Source: an uncultured Eubacterium sp. (GTDB lineage: Bacteria > Bacillota > Clostridia > Oscillospirales > Acutalibacteraceae). Taken from it: a stretch of DNA of 64,000 bases. The position numbers and the translations under genes are program-made. Position 1 is the first letter of the stretch. Each line of letters opens with the position of its first letter. This document shows, one piece after another, positions 32,360 to 39,865 of this stretch. The DNA lies in contig NZ_CAKTGT010000006.1 in the NCBI RefSeq assembly GCF_934561735.1, positions 58,348 through 122,347 of the forward strand. Reading direction: 5' to 3'. The notes beneath the pieces are model-generated. The model was given only the letters and a program-made list of their open reading frames with translations, had not been told where the DNA came from and ran no database searches.

Positions 32360-32842
32360 ATGATAAAAAAGAACGGAAACAATGAAATAAAAACATTGTC
32401 GCACTCAACATACAGGTGTCAATATCATATAGTGTTCGCACCAAAGTACAGAAGAAAAGAAATATACGGAAAGATAAAGAAAGACATAGGAGAAATAATC
32501 CGAAAGTTGTGCGAACAAAAAGGTGTAGAAATAATAGAAGCGGAAGCGTGTAAAGATCACATACACCTTTTGGTTTCAATACCGCCGTATATAAGTGTAG
32601 CACAATTCATGGGATATCTCAAGGGAAAAAGCACATTGATGATTTTCGACCGACATGCAAATTTAAAGTATAAGTACGGAAATCGACATTTTTGGTGCAG
32701 AGGATACTATGTTGATACAGTCGGTCGAAACAAGAAAGTGATAGAGAAATACATACAAAATCAGTTAGAAGAAGATTTTGCGAATGATCAAATGTCACTC
32801 AAAGAGTATGTAGACCCGTTTACGGGTAACAAGAATAAGTAA
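32360..32842 (+). CDS. tnpA: IS200/IS605-family Y1 transposase
   Basis: The 160-residue single-strand DNA transposase has the HUH motif in CKDHIHLLVSIPP and a C-terminal helix with the likely nucleophile tyrosine in VIEKYIQNQ, after YYVDTVGRN. It starts with the typical THSTYRCQYHIVFAPKYRRK-like segment (here SHSTYRCQYHIVFAPKYRRK). Length is normal and no break is seen, so it is probably active. AGGAGG precedes the ATG. There is no tnpB, which fits the IS200 group. Confidence 0.95.
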   Translation: MIKKNGNNEIKTLSHSTYRCQYHIVFAPKYRRKEIYGKIKKDIGEIIRKLCEQKGVEIIEAEACKDHIHLLVSIPPYISVAQFMGYLKGKSTLMIFDRHANLKYKYGNRHFWCRGYYVDTVGRNKKVIEKYIQNQLEEDFANDQMSLKEYVDPFTGNKNK

Positions 32843-33001
32843 GCAAAAATAAACAGCCCCACGAGAGGGGCTGCTTGAAATAGTAATGCGATGTCAAACT
32901 ATCAGTGCCGACTTTCAGTCGGCAAGCCAGTAGGCGGCCCTTATAGGGCCTGTGCAAACCACCAGTTCAACTGGTGGTTATGATTATAATCATTTGAAAA
33001 T

Positions 33002-34609
33002 TTACTGCTCATCGGTTGTGGAGGCGTCGGCGGTTGCTGCACCTGAAACCTCATAATATCCGCCGTGGTTGGATGAGCCGTAGCCGATGTATGACTTGCC
33101 CGGATTAAGAGTAACCTCATTACCCTGTGCGTCCTTCATCCAAAGCTTGCCGTTTTTAACGCCCCATGTAATTTCAACACAAGTGCCCTCGGAGCAAACA
33201 ATTCCCTTGCCGCCCGACAACTTGTAATTGCAATAAGTTTCGCTGTTGCCGGCATGCTTGTAATTGTGTTTTACAATATACTCGGTTTCGTCAAGCAAGA
33301 AAATCAAATTTTCCCACTCAACACCCGAAGTGCCGTACTTTGAGTCAAAATCAGTTGTGGTGTACTTATGTTTTTCCGCATCGTATGTATACTTGCCGAC
33401 CTTAGGGCAATAACCCTTTGACCATTTAAACGATACCTCTTTTGCCGCATCTGTTGAAAGTGCCTTTGCTTCTTCGTTAAACTGAAGCTTTGTAAACTTG
33501 CTTTCATTCAGTTTTAAATCAATCTTTGAATTTTTAAGCATATCGGCAGTATTGGCACCCATAAGGCAACCCGTATGCTCGATAGTGCTTGTTCTGCTCT
33601 TATCTCTGCGGAAATACGAACTTGATTCCGAAAAGCTCAAAAGATTGATGTGATCGATGTTTTCACTCTCAAACACCTCATCTGCGCCGACATAATTATC
33701 CTTTGAGTGAGAAAGTCCGGCATGAATAAACACGGCGTCAAAAAGCTGTGAAAAATGAATAAACGGAGGTCGTGCAGAGCGGGCAGGGCCGACCTGCTCA
33801 GGAACCTTGTTGTAATCTGCCCAGAACAAAAGCATTCTTGTTGAAAATTCGCTTTCGCCCTCAAGAACTATATCTGCATCTGCAAGTCCCCATTGCGGTC
33901 TGACGGATGAAGTTGAATACTCGTTTTCAACAACGACGGCAACAGGACGCTGTGTAAGTGCGTTTTCGTCATATCCCGTTTCGCCGGTAAGCGGATTAAG
34001 CGGACCGAGTTCCGATTTTTCGGTAATGGTTTCGGTAACTTTTTCCTTTGTTGTTTTAGGTTCTTCCGTATCTTTATTTGCAAAGAAATAAAAATATGCA
34101 CCGACGCAGATTGCGGCAATAAGCACAACCACAATAAGAATAATCGCAACGGCTTTGCCTTTTTTCTTAGGCTTTTTATCACCGCCTGCGATATCGGACA
34201 TATCTTTCATATCCGAAAAATAAACATTATCATCATCATTTTCTTCGGATTGAGAAGGTTCATCGGAACTGTCTGACAAATCCTCATCATTCTCAAAATA
34301 ATTATCCTCAACCGTATTATCGGTTACTATTTGATTTGCCGGCGTAAAATCCTTTTCGTCATCAACAATCTCTTCGGTAATGTTAAACTCAGAATCATTA
34401 TCAACGACCTTTTCCGCAACAGGTTCTGTTTTTTTGATTTTAACTTCTTCTTTAAGTGCTTCATTTTGAGAAGATTCTTCATCTGTTGCATCAACATCGA
34501 TATGCAAACTGTTAAGAATATCCTCAAATTCATTTGAGTCCAAATCTTTTTTTGGAGATTTGTTATTTTTTATTTCATTAAGTATTTCTTCCAATTCGTT
34601 ATCGTTCAT
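33002..34609 (-). CDS. DUF3048 (YerB-like) membrane-anchored protein
   Basis: The 535-residue protein has a very acidic N-terminal region of about 145 residues facing the cytoplasm, one membrane segment near 150-172, then an extracytoplasmic DUF3048 domain: PLTGETGYDENALTQRPVAV, VRPQWGLADADIVLEGE, VGPARSARPPFIHFSQLFDA. Its role is unknown; relatives are lipoproteins in Bacillus, whereas this one uses a membrane anchor. I start at the ATG at 34609, with AGAGGAA about a dozen bases upstream; the open frame further upstream is AT-rich intergenic DNA. It is a single gene. Confidence 0.85.
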   Translation of the reverse strand: MNDNELEEILNEIKNNKSPKKDLDSNEFEDILNSLHIDVDATDEESSQNEALKEEVKIKKTEPVAEKVVDNDSEFNITEEIVDDEKDFTPANQIVTDNTVEDNYFENDEDLSDSSDEPSQSEENDDDNVYFSDMKDMSDIAGGDKKPKKKGKAVAIILIVVVLIAAICVGAYFYFFANKDTEEPKTTKEKVTETITEKSELGPLNPLTGETGYDENALTQRPVAVVVENEYSTSSVRPQWGLADADIVLEGESEFSTRMLLFWADYNKVPEQVGPARSARPPFIHFSQLFDAVFIHAGLSHSKDNYVGADEVFESENIDHINLLSFSESSSYFRRDKSRTSTIEHTGCLMGANTADMLKNSKIDLKLNESKFTKLQFNEEAKALSTDAAKEVSFKWSKGYCPKVGKYTYDAEKHKYTTTDFDSKYGTSGVEWENLIFLLDETEYIVKHNYKHAGNSETYCNYKLSGGKGIVCSEGTCVEITWGVKNGKLWMKDAQGNEVTLNPGKSYIGYGSSNHGGYYEVSGAATADASTTDEQ

Positions 34610-34727
34610 AAAAAGTGTATTCCTCTCATAAAATAACAGATTAATTATACCACAATTGATGCAAATATCCACAAAAATTACTAAATTGTAACACTTTGCA
34701 AATAACTTTGGCACAAAATCATAACTA

Positions 34728-34756
34728 TTGAAAAGAAAAATAATATGTTGTATAAT
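34728..34756 (+). promoter_or_regulatory. Sigma-A-type promoter of a hypothetical gene
   Basis: TTGAAA (34728-34733) and TATAAT (34751-34756) are separated by 17 bp. The start codon at 34785 follows about 28 bp later. Confidence 0.75.
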
Positions 34757-34784
34757 ATTTCTATCAAACAAAAGGGACGATATT

Positions 34785-35408
34785 ATGCCTAAAACAATAC
34801 CGATAATTATTGCAAACAACAGTATTCTTGTTAAAGAAAAAGAAAGCAATAAATTTGTAACTTTTAATATGCCGGGAATCGAAGCCGTGCCGAACATTCC
34901 GTTTTACCATCAATTTGCAAGCAAGATTTCGGAATGTCAGTATTACTTTAAAGAATTTATGCTCAAACTGTACGGTAAAAAAGTAACCAAATATGTATTT
35001 GCCATCATAGTGCCCGATGACACAACGGCACTTGAACATATTTTTATAAACGAGTTCTTTTTGCACAGTGATTCGTGCAAAGCGGTTGCCCAAACAACAA
35101 TGGGTCAAACGCTGTCGAAAGCTCATACAAGGTACATTTCAATTTCCCGTTCAAACCGCAACATAATTTTGCAATACATAAACAATAACGAAATTCTTGC
35201 CGAAAAGCAATATGATACAAACTCATTTGACCCACAGCAAATCAAAGAAGACGCCAAACGGTTGCACATTGATGTGGAATACGCCGGTGCACCGATTTAT
35301 GTAAATAATTTTAATATGAATATGGACGAATTTCTTGATATGGGACAAGTTGTAACCACCAAAGATTTTCTTGACAAAATCGCTCAAGTTGATGTTGAAA
35401 AAGCATAA
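34785..35408 (+). CDS. Hypothetical protein
   Basis: The 207-residue soluble protein begins MPKTIPIIIANNSILVKEKE. I do not recognise the family. Middle segments such as KYVFAIIVPDDTTALEHIFI and KAVAQTTMGQTLSK alternate strands and helices, and the fold may resemble an actin/ASKHA-type half domain, but I cannot support that. AAAGGGA lies eight bases ahead of the ATG; an in-frame start upstream overlaps the promoter and was not used. It is likely cotranscribed with the 63-residue gene that follows. Confidence 0.7.
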   Translation: MPKTIPIIIANNSILVKEKESNKFVTFNMPGIEAVPNIPFYHQFASKISECQYYFKEFMLKLYGKKVTKYVFAIIVPDDTTALEHIFINEFFLHSDSCKAVAQTTMGQTLSKAHTRYISISRSNRNIILQYINNNEILAEKQYDTNSFDPQQIKEDAKRLHIDVEYAGAPIYVNNFNMNMDEFLDMGQVVTTKDFLDKIAQVDVEKA

Positions 35409-35416
35409 AACGAACG

Positions 35417-35440
35417 CCTCTGCAAAAAATAATGCAGAGG
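35417..35440 (+). promoter_or_regulatory. Hairpin covering the ribosome binding site of the 63-residue gene
   Basis: CCTCTGCA (35417-35424) pairs perfectly with TGCAGAGG (35433-35440). The right arm contains the AGAGG ribosome binding site of the gene starting at 35450, and TGATTTTTT follows, so it may act as a weak terminator or translational block. Confidence 0.65.
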
Positions 35441-35449
35441 TGATTTTTT

Positions 35450-35641
35450 ATGAAAAAAGGCAAGAATGCCAACAACCAAAAAGACGATATGGACAACACA
35501 AAAGAAATAATCGATTTGCGAAAATTCTTCCATCCCGAGATGGTTCAGCTTGATGATAACGGCTCATACACCGGCATAACAAAAGAAACCTACTACGACG
35601 GAATATTGGAAGAACCTGTACAAGACGCAGACGATTTATAA
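35450..35641 (+). CDS. Small acidic hypothetical protein, 63 residues
   Basis: The protein has a lysine-rich start (MKKGKNANNQKDD) and an acidic tail (LEEPVQDADDL), with LRKFFHPEMVQLDDNGSYTG between. AGAGGTGA precedes the ATG and a terminator AGGATGCCC/GGGCATCCT (35651-35669) follows, so it is a real small gene. No family is recognised. Confidence 0.65.
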   Translation: MKKGKNANNQKDDMDNTKEIIDLRKFFHPEMVQLDDNGSYTGITKETYYDGILEEPVQDADDL

Positions 35642-35648
35642 AAATCAA

Positions 35649-35671
35649 AAAGGATGCCCGGGGCATCCTTT
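35649..35671 (+). terminator. Terminator after the 63-residue gene
   Basis: AGGATGCCC and GGGCATCCT form a nine-pair stem, followed by TT; A-run upstream also allows function on the other strand. Confidence 0.8.
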
Positions 35672-35672
35672 C

Positions 35673-35903
35673 AGACTGTCGATAAAGCTCCTGAACCACG
35701 CCAAAAATGTTTCAGCGAAACTTTGTAAGTGATAGGCTTATTTATCCCGAAATATTATCGTTTTAATAATACAGTCTAAAGAAAAGCACCGCAAGCATTG
35801 AGTTTGCGGTGCTTTTGGCGTTTTTCGTTTTTTACTCAGTCGAGGTACCATCGTACATCTTCCTTCGCAAGAAAACGAAATTCAGAACCTTTCTCAACAG
35901 CCT
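35673..35903. repeat. MITE-like dispersed repeat, copy 1
   Basis: Ends are imperfect inverted repeats: CTGTCGATAAAGCTCCTGAA at the left and CTGTTGAGAAAGGTTCTGAA read inward from the right, 16 of 20 identical. The right 91 bp match copy 2 (58652-58861) at about 88 positions. Inside is a terminator-like stem AAGCACCGCAA/TTTGCGGTGCTT. A separate perfect stem GCGTGTCGAAAA/TTTTCGACACGC follows at 35907-35934. No coding capacity. Confidence 0.75.
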
Positions 35904-35952
35904 ACAGCGTGTCGAAAATACTTTTTCGACACGCTCATCCTTTTATTTTTGG

Positions 35953-36294
35953 CTATTTTGCAATTATTTCTTTAATATCAAACTGTCGACCCGAAGTGAT
36001 TTTGAGATTTGACGAGTGACAATGCGGACAATCGGGAGCAAAGGTTTTTACATGTCCTTCGTAACCGCATAAAAGGCATTTTGCCGTTGCGGGCATAACC
36101 TCGACCGTCATTTTTGCCGACGGATAATCCGTTGTGGGTGCCGCCGCAACCCAAGCTTCTTCAAGGAACTTGGGCACAACATCGCTCATTTCGCCCACCT
36201 GCAATACAATCTCATCAACTTCTGTAATGCCGTTTTCCTTTACAACTTCATCAACGGTTTTAACCACCTGATAAACAAGACCGAGTTCGTGCAT
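35953..36294 (-). CDS. hypA: Hydrogenase nickel-incorporation protein HypA
   Basis: The 113-residue protein begins MHELGLVYQVV with the nickel-binding N-terminal histidine H2, and has a zinc ribbon with CLLCGYEG and CPHC. It works with HypB to insert nickel into [NiFe] hydrogenase or urease. It overlaps hypB by one base. No other hyp or hydrogenase genes are in the window. Confidence 0.95.
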   Translation of the reverse strand: MHELGLVYQVVKTVDEVVKENGITEVDEIVLQVGEMSDVVPKFLEEAWVAAAPTTDYPSAKMTVEVMPATAKCLLCGYEGHVKTFAPDCPHCHSSNLKITSGRQFDIKEIIAK

Positions 36295-36962
36295 CAGTTA
36301 TTCCAATCGTTGATTTGCTTTCTTAGCCAATCAAACCACTTATCCATTCCCTCGCCCGTTTTGGCACTGACAAAGAAAATTTCTGCCTTTGGATTGAGTT
36401 TTTTAATTCTCTCAACAACAGCCTCGTCATCAAAATCAAAAACGCTTTTTGCATCAATTTTATTGATAAGAACACAATCGCAAATTGAAAACATAAGCGG
36501 ATATTTAAGCGGCTTGTCATCGCCCTCGGGAACGGACAAAATCATTGCGTTTTTGCTTGCACCGGTGTCAAATTCGGCAGGGCAAACAAGGTTACCTACA
36601 TTTTCAAGCACAACAAACTCAAAATCGCTTGCGTCAAAGCTGTCAAGACCTTGCTTTGTCATACCTGCGTCAAGGTGGCACATTCCGCCCGTGTGAAGCT
36701 GAATTGACTTTGCACCCGCTTCTTCGATAGCCTTTGCATCGACATCGGAATCAATATCCGCTTCCATAACTCCCATTTTGTATTCATCTTTAAGGGCCTT
36801 AATTGTTGCTTTAAGAGTTGTTGTTTTACCGGAACCCGGTGAGGACATAAGATTGAGCAAAAAAGTTCTGTCCTTTTTAAGTTGCTCACGAACCTTATCC
36901 GCTTCTTTATCATTATTGTCGAAAACCGACCTTTTGATTTCTATAACCTTAAATTCACTCAT
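36294..36962 (-). CDS. hypB: Hydrogenase nickel-incorporation GTPase HypB
   Basis: The 222-residue GTPase has Walker A SSPGSGKTT near residue 38, the Ni/Zn-type TGGMCHLDA segment, ENVGNLVCPAEFD and the NKID base-recognition motif. It lacks the N-terminal histidine-rich stretch found in some species. It lies directly upstream of hypA in the same transcript. The two genes suggest a nickel enzyme elsewhere in the genome. Confidence 0.97.
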   Translation of the reverse strand: MSEFKVIEIKRSVFDNNDKEADKVREQLKKDRTFLLNLMSSPGSGKTTTLKATIKALKDEYKMGVMEADIDSDVDAKAIEEAGAKSIQLHTGGMCHLDAGMTKQGLDSFDASDFEFVVLENVGNLVCPAEFDTGASKNAMILSVPEGDDKPLKYPLMFSICDCVLINKIDAKSVFDFDDEAVVERIKKLNPKAEIFFVSAKTGEGMDKWFDWLRKQINDWNN

Positions 36963-37015
36963 ATCAAAGTAACCTTTCTGTTTGATAATACCATATTATT
37001 TTAACGCCACCGATA

Positions 37016-37771
37016 TCAAGCGGTTACAGCGGCTTTATTTTTACGGCGAAGCGTAAAGTAAAACAATGCAAAAAAGCACAGATAAATCGCAATCCAGCAG
37101 TAGTGACTCAAGCTGATATGCTCCGACTTTATACCGTACACGCCGACAACTCCGATTTTACGAAGTATGTTGATAACAAGTGCCACAAACTCATAGCAGG
37201 CAACAAACCTAAATGTTACATAATTTGATTTGTATGCAACAACAAATATTGTTGCGGCGGCAACAGAATAAAATGCAAACTGTGAAAAATACAAAGCAAG
37301 CATACTCATATTCATTTGCGACATAAAATATATGCCGAGCTTGTTTGCGATTTCCACAAAAAACGGAACAACAACGGCACAGGCAAGCACCGGAATAAGT
37401 GCGATTTTTTCATTATCTTTTTGTTTCTTATACATTTTTATAATTATAATAACAAACACAATCACAGCCGCTTTTTGAAGCAGATAATAAAACATATCAC
37501 CCGACGGTGATATTTCTTTAAGTGCCGATATTGACGGCGGCATCATCTTGTACCCGATAAGAGCGGAAAGCAACCCATAAAAAGGATTTTGTGCTTTTGA
37601 TGAAATTGCACACACAACAACCGTGCAAGCGGCAAAAACGCTCAACAAAACAAAAGCGTTATTTGCATTTACTCTTATAGACACTTCAATAATTCTTTCT
37701 GCGGCATAACACATTGTAACCAAAGCAATCGACAATATGCACAGAATTTTATCCTGCTTTTCATTTGACAT
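37016..37771 (-). CDS. Polytopic membrane protein, unknown function
   Basis: The 251-residue protein has about seven membrane segments with short loops; the first follows a cytoplasmic MSNEKQDK start, the last ends in a basic tail (RRKNKAAVTA). No family motif is recognised. I use the ATG at 37771, seven bases after GAGGTG; the ATG at 37789 lies before this site. It is a single gene between hypB and the PTS operon, 54 bp upstream of hypB, and might share its transcript. Confidence 0.7.
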   Translation of the reverse strand: MSNEKQDKILCILSIALVTMCYAAERIIEVSIRVNANNAFVLLSVFAACTVVVCAISSKAQNPFYGLLSALIGYKMMPPSISALKEISPSGDMFYYLLQKAAVIVFVIIIIKMYKKQKDNEKIALIPVLACAVVVPFFVEIANKLGIYFMSQMNMSMLALYFSQFAFYSVAAATIFVVAYKSNYVTFRFVACYEFVALVINILRKIGVVGVYGIKSEHISLSHYCWIAIYLCFFALFYFTLRRKNKAAVTA

Positions 37772-37824
37772 AAATTTCACCTCTTGCATTTAATTATAAG
37801 ATAAAACAACAAATTTTACAAGAG

Positions 37825-37858
37825 AAAAAAGCGTCATTCAAAAGAACAACGCTTTTTG
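37825..37858 (-). terminator. Terminator of the fructose PTS operon
   Basis: AAAAAGCGT and ACGCTTTTT form a stem on the minus strand just past the ptsI stop, ending in a T6 run. Confidence 0.8.
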
Positions 37859-37868
37859 TAAAATTAAA

Positions 37869-39482
37869 TTATTCATTGTTGCAAATATTTTTTCGGGTTT
37901 GAAGAATTGACGATGGAGTTACGCTGAATTCATCAAGTCCCCATTCGATAAGCTTTGGTATCAAGCGTTCGTCTGCCGCCGCTTCACCGCACATACCTAC
38001 CTGAATGCCTGCCGCCTTGGCATTCTTAATTGTCATTTCTATTGCACGAAGCACCGCAGGCTGAAAAACATCATAAAGATAGCTGACATTTGCATTGCCT
38101 CGGTCAACCGCCATTGTGTAACCTGTCAAATCGTTTGTTCCTATAGAGAAGAATGCCGCTTCCTTTGCAAGCAAGTCCGAAATAATAGCCGCAGACGGAG
38201 TTTCTATCATAACGCCTACAGGAACTTCCCTGTAACGAAGTCCCTCGTTTTCGAGCTCGTCACAACATTCCTTAATCAAAGCCTTTGCCTGCTTAACTTC
38301 ATCAACTGTTGTAACCAAAGGAAGCATGATTTTGATATTGCCGAATTGTGCCGCACGCAAAATTGCACGAAGCTGTGTTTTGTACAACTCCTTGTTGCCA
38401 AGGCAATATCTGATTGCACGGTAGCCCAAAAACGGATTATCCTCTTTTTCGATAGAAAGATAATCAATAGCCTTGTCACCGCCGATATCAAGGGTGCGGA
38501 TGATAACCTCTTTGTTGTCCATAGCCTTTGCAACGGTTGAATAAGCCTCAAACTGCTCATCCTCCGTCGGCTGATGCTCTCTGTCCATAAAGAGGAATTC
38601 CGTGCGGAACAAACCTATACCCTCACCACCGTTTTGCACAACATTTTGTGCATCTTCGGCTTTGCCGATATTTCCGTAAACCTTTTTGACAACACCGCTT
38701 TTTGTAACGGTAGGTTTGCCGAAATATTCGTTGAGGCTTTCTCTTTCTTCAAGATAAGCCTGCTGCTTTGCGGAATATTCCTCAAGCTCCGCATCGCTTG
38801 GAGAAATAAACACCTTGCCCTTAAATCCGTCAACTATGAGCTGTTCGCCGTCGGCAATGCTGTCAACGGCACCGACAACCGACAACACCGCCGGTATACC
38901 CATCGCTCTTGCAAGAATTGCACTGTGGCTTGTTACACCGCCGACTTCCGTAACAATCGCCGAAACATTGTCCTTGTTGATTTGCGAAGTCATAGACGGG
39001 GTGAAATCCTTTGCGATAAGCACCGAATTTTTCGGCACCGCCGAAATATCAACAGCCTCCTCGCCAAGCAAAATTCTCAACAAGCTGTCCTTGATGTCTT
39101 TAATATCCGAAGCTCGTTGACGGGTAAGTTCGTCATCAACACCGGAGAACATATCGATAAACATTGAGCAAACCGTGTCAACGCCTGCCTCGGCTGTCAT
39201 ACCGCCGTCAATGTTTTCTTCCATTTGCGAAAGCATAAACGGGTCTTGAAGCATCACCAAATGACCCTCCAATATTTCTGCTTCCTTTTCGCCGGCACTC
39301 TGCTTCAAATTCTCGGCAAGTGCCTTGGTTTCTTCAACAAAGGTGTCAACTGCGGTGTGGAGTTTTTGCTTTTCCTCCTCTGCACCTGCATATTTCACCT
39401 GCTTGTAATCAAGGTTGCAATCCCTTATGACAACAGCCTTGCCTATTCCGTATCCACGGGAAGCACCGATACCCTTCAGCAT
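37869..39482 (-). CDS. ptsI: PTS enzyme I
   Basis: The 537-residue protein passes phosphate from phosphoenolpyruvate to HPr. The phosphohistidine lies in GGVTSHSAILARAMG near residue 186; the PEP-binding C-terminal barrel has FRTEFLFMDR, the RTLDIGGDK block and GMCGEAAAD. The length is slightly short but complete. It is the last gene of the fruR-fruK-fruA-ptsH-ptsI operon. Confidence 0.97.
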   Translation of the reverse strand: MLKGIGASRGYGIGKAVVIRDCNLDYKQVKYAGAEEEKQKLHTAVDTFVEETKALAENLKQSAGEKEAEILEGHLVMLQDPFMLSQMEENIDGGMTAEAGVDTVCSMFIDMFSGVDDELTRQRASDIKDIKDSLLRILLGEEAVDISAVPKNSVLIAKDFTPSMTSQINKDNVSAIVTEVGGVTSHSAILARAMGIPAVLSVVGAVDSIADGEQLIVDGFKGKVFISPSDAELEEYSAKQQAYLEERESLNEYFGKPTVTKSGVVKKVYGNIGKAEDAQNVVQNGGEGIGLFRTEFLFMDREHQPTEDEQFEAYSTVAKAMDNKEVIIRTLDIGGDKAIDYLSIEKEDNPFLGYRAIRYCLGNKELYKTQLRAILRAAQFGNIKIMLPLVTTVDEVKQAKALIKECCDELENEGLRYREVPVGVMIETPSAAIISDLLAKEAAFFSIGTNDLTGYTMAVDRGNANVSYLYDVFQPAVLRAIEMTIKNAKAAGIQVGMCGEAAADERLIPKLIEWGLDEFSVTPSSILQTRKNICNNE

Positions 39483-39528
39483 AACATTTCCCCCTTTTTC
39501 TGTGTTGATTTGAATTGTTAAATCTTAA

Positions 39529-39795
39529 TTATTCTTCACCGAAGCCGCTTTCAATAAGCTGTGTTGCCTCTGCAAGAGCAGCTTCTTCATCTGCGCCAGA
39601 ACATTCAACAGTGATTTCACTGCCGCACTTGATGCAAGCCGCCATAATGTTCATAATGCTTTTGCCGTTAATCTTTTTGCCTGCCATTTCAATTTCAACA
39701 TCTGACGCATACTTTGTCATTTCTGTTACAAAAACATTTGCGGGACGCATATGAAATCCCATTTTATTTTTTATTGTAAAAGTCTTTGATACCAT
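39529..39795 (-). CDS. ptsH: PTS phosphocarrier protein HPr
   Basis: The 88-residue protein has the phosphohistidine in KMGFHMRPANVF, where Leu-His-Ala of most HPr is Phe-His-Met, and a regulatory serine in NGKSIMNIMAA equal to Ser46. It may take part in HPr kinase control. It lies 46 bp upstream of ptsI and 70 bp after fruA, behind a stem-loop. Confidence 0.95.
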   Translation of the reverse strand: MVSKTFTIKNKMGFHMRPANVFVTEMTKYASDVEIEMAGKKINGKSIMNIMAACIKCGSEITVECSGADEEAALAEATQLIESGFGEE

Positions 39796-39819
39796 AATAG
39801 TTACCTCTTATTTCTCCGT

Positions 39820-39844
39820 AACGGGAGGGATAATCCCTCCCGTT
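39820..39844 (-). promoter_or_regulatory. Intercistronic stem-loop between fruA and ptsH
   Basis: AACGGGAGGGA and TCCCTCCCGTT form an 11-bp stem with a very short loop. It has no T-run on the minus strand, so it looks like an mRNA-processing or stability element, which would let ptsHI be expressed at a different level from fruA. Confidence 0.6.
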
Positions 39845-39865
39845 TGATATTTTGTTTTGTAGTTT

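Larger units (their letters stand above)
32200..32985 (+). mobile_element. IS200/IS605-family insertion sequence
   Basis: The element carries one Y1 transposase gene and subterminal hairpins. Left: CCCCCGGTT/AACCGGGGG around 32210-32228. Right: AACCACCAGT/ACTGGTGGTT around 32957-32979, with the same TTCAA tip. Between the gene and the right hairpin lie three more perfect stems: AGCCCC/GGGGCT (32855-32872), GCCGACT/AGTCGGC (32907-32923) and GGCCC/GGGCC (32936-32950). Exact ends are uncertain because this family makes no target duplication. It sits between the SASP terminator and the DUF3048 gene, just outside the island. Confidence 0.8.
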
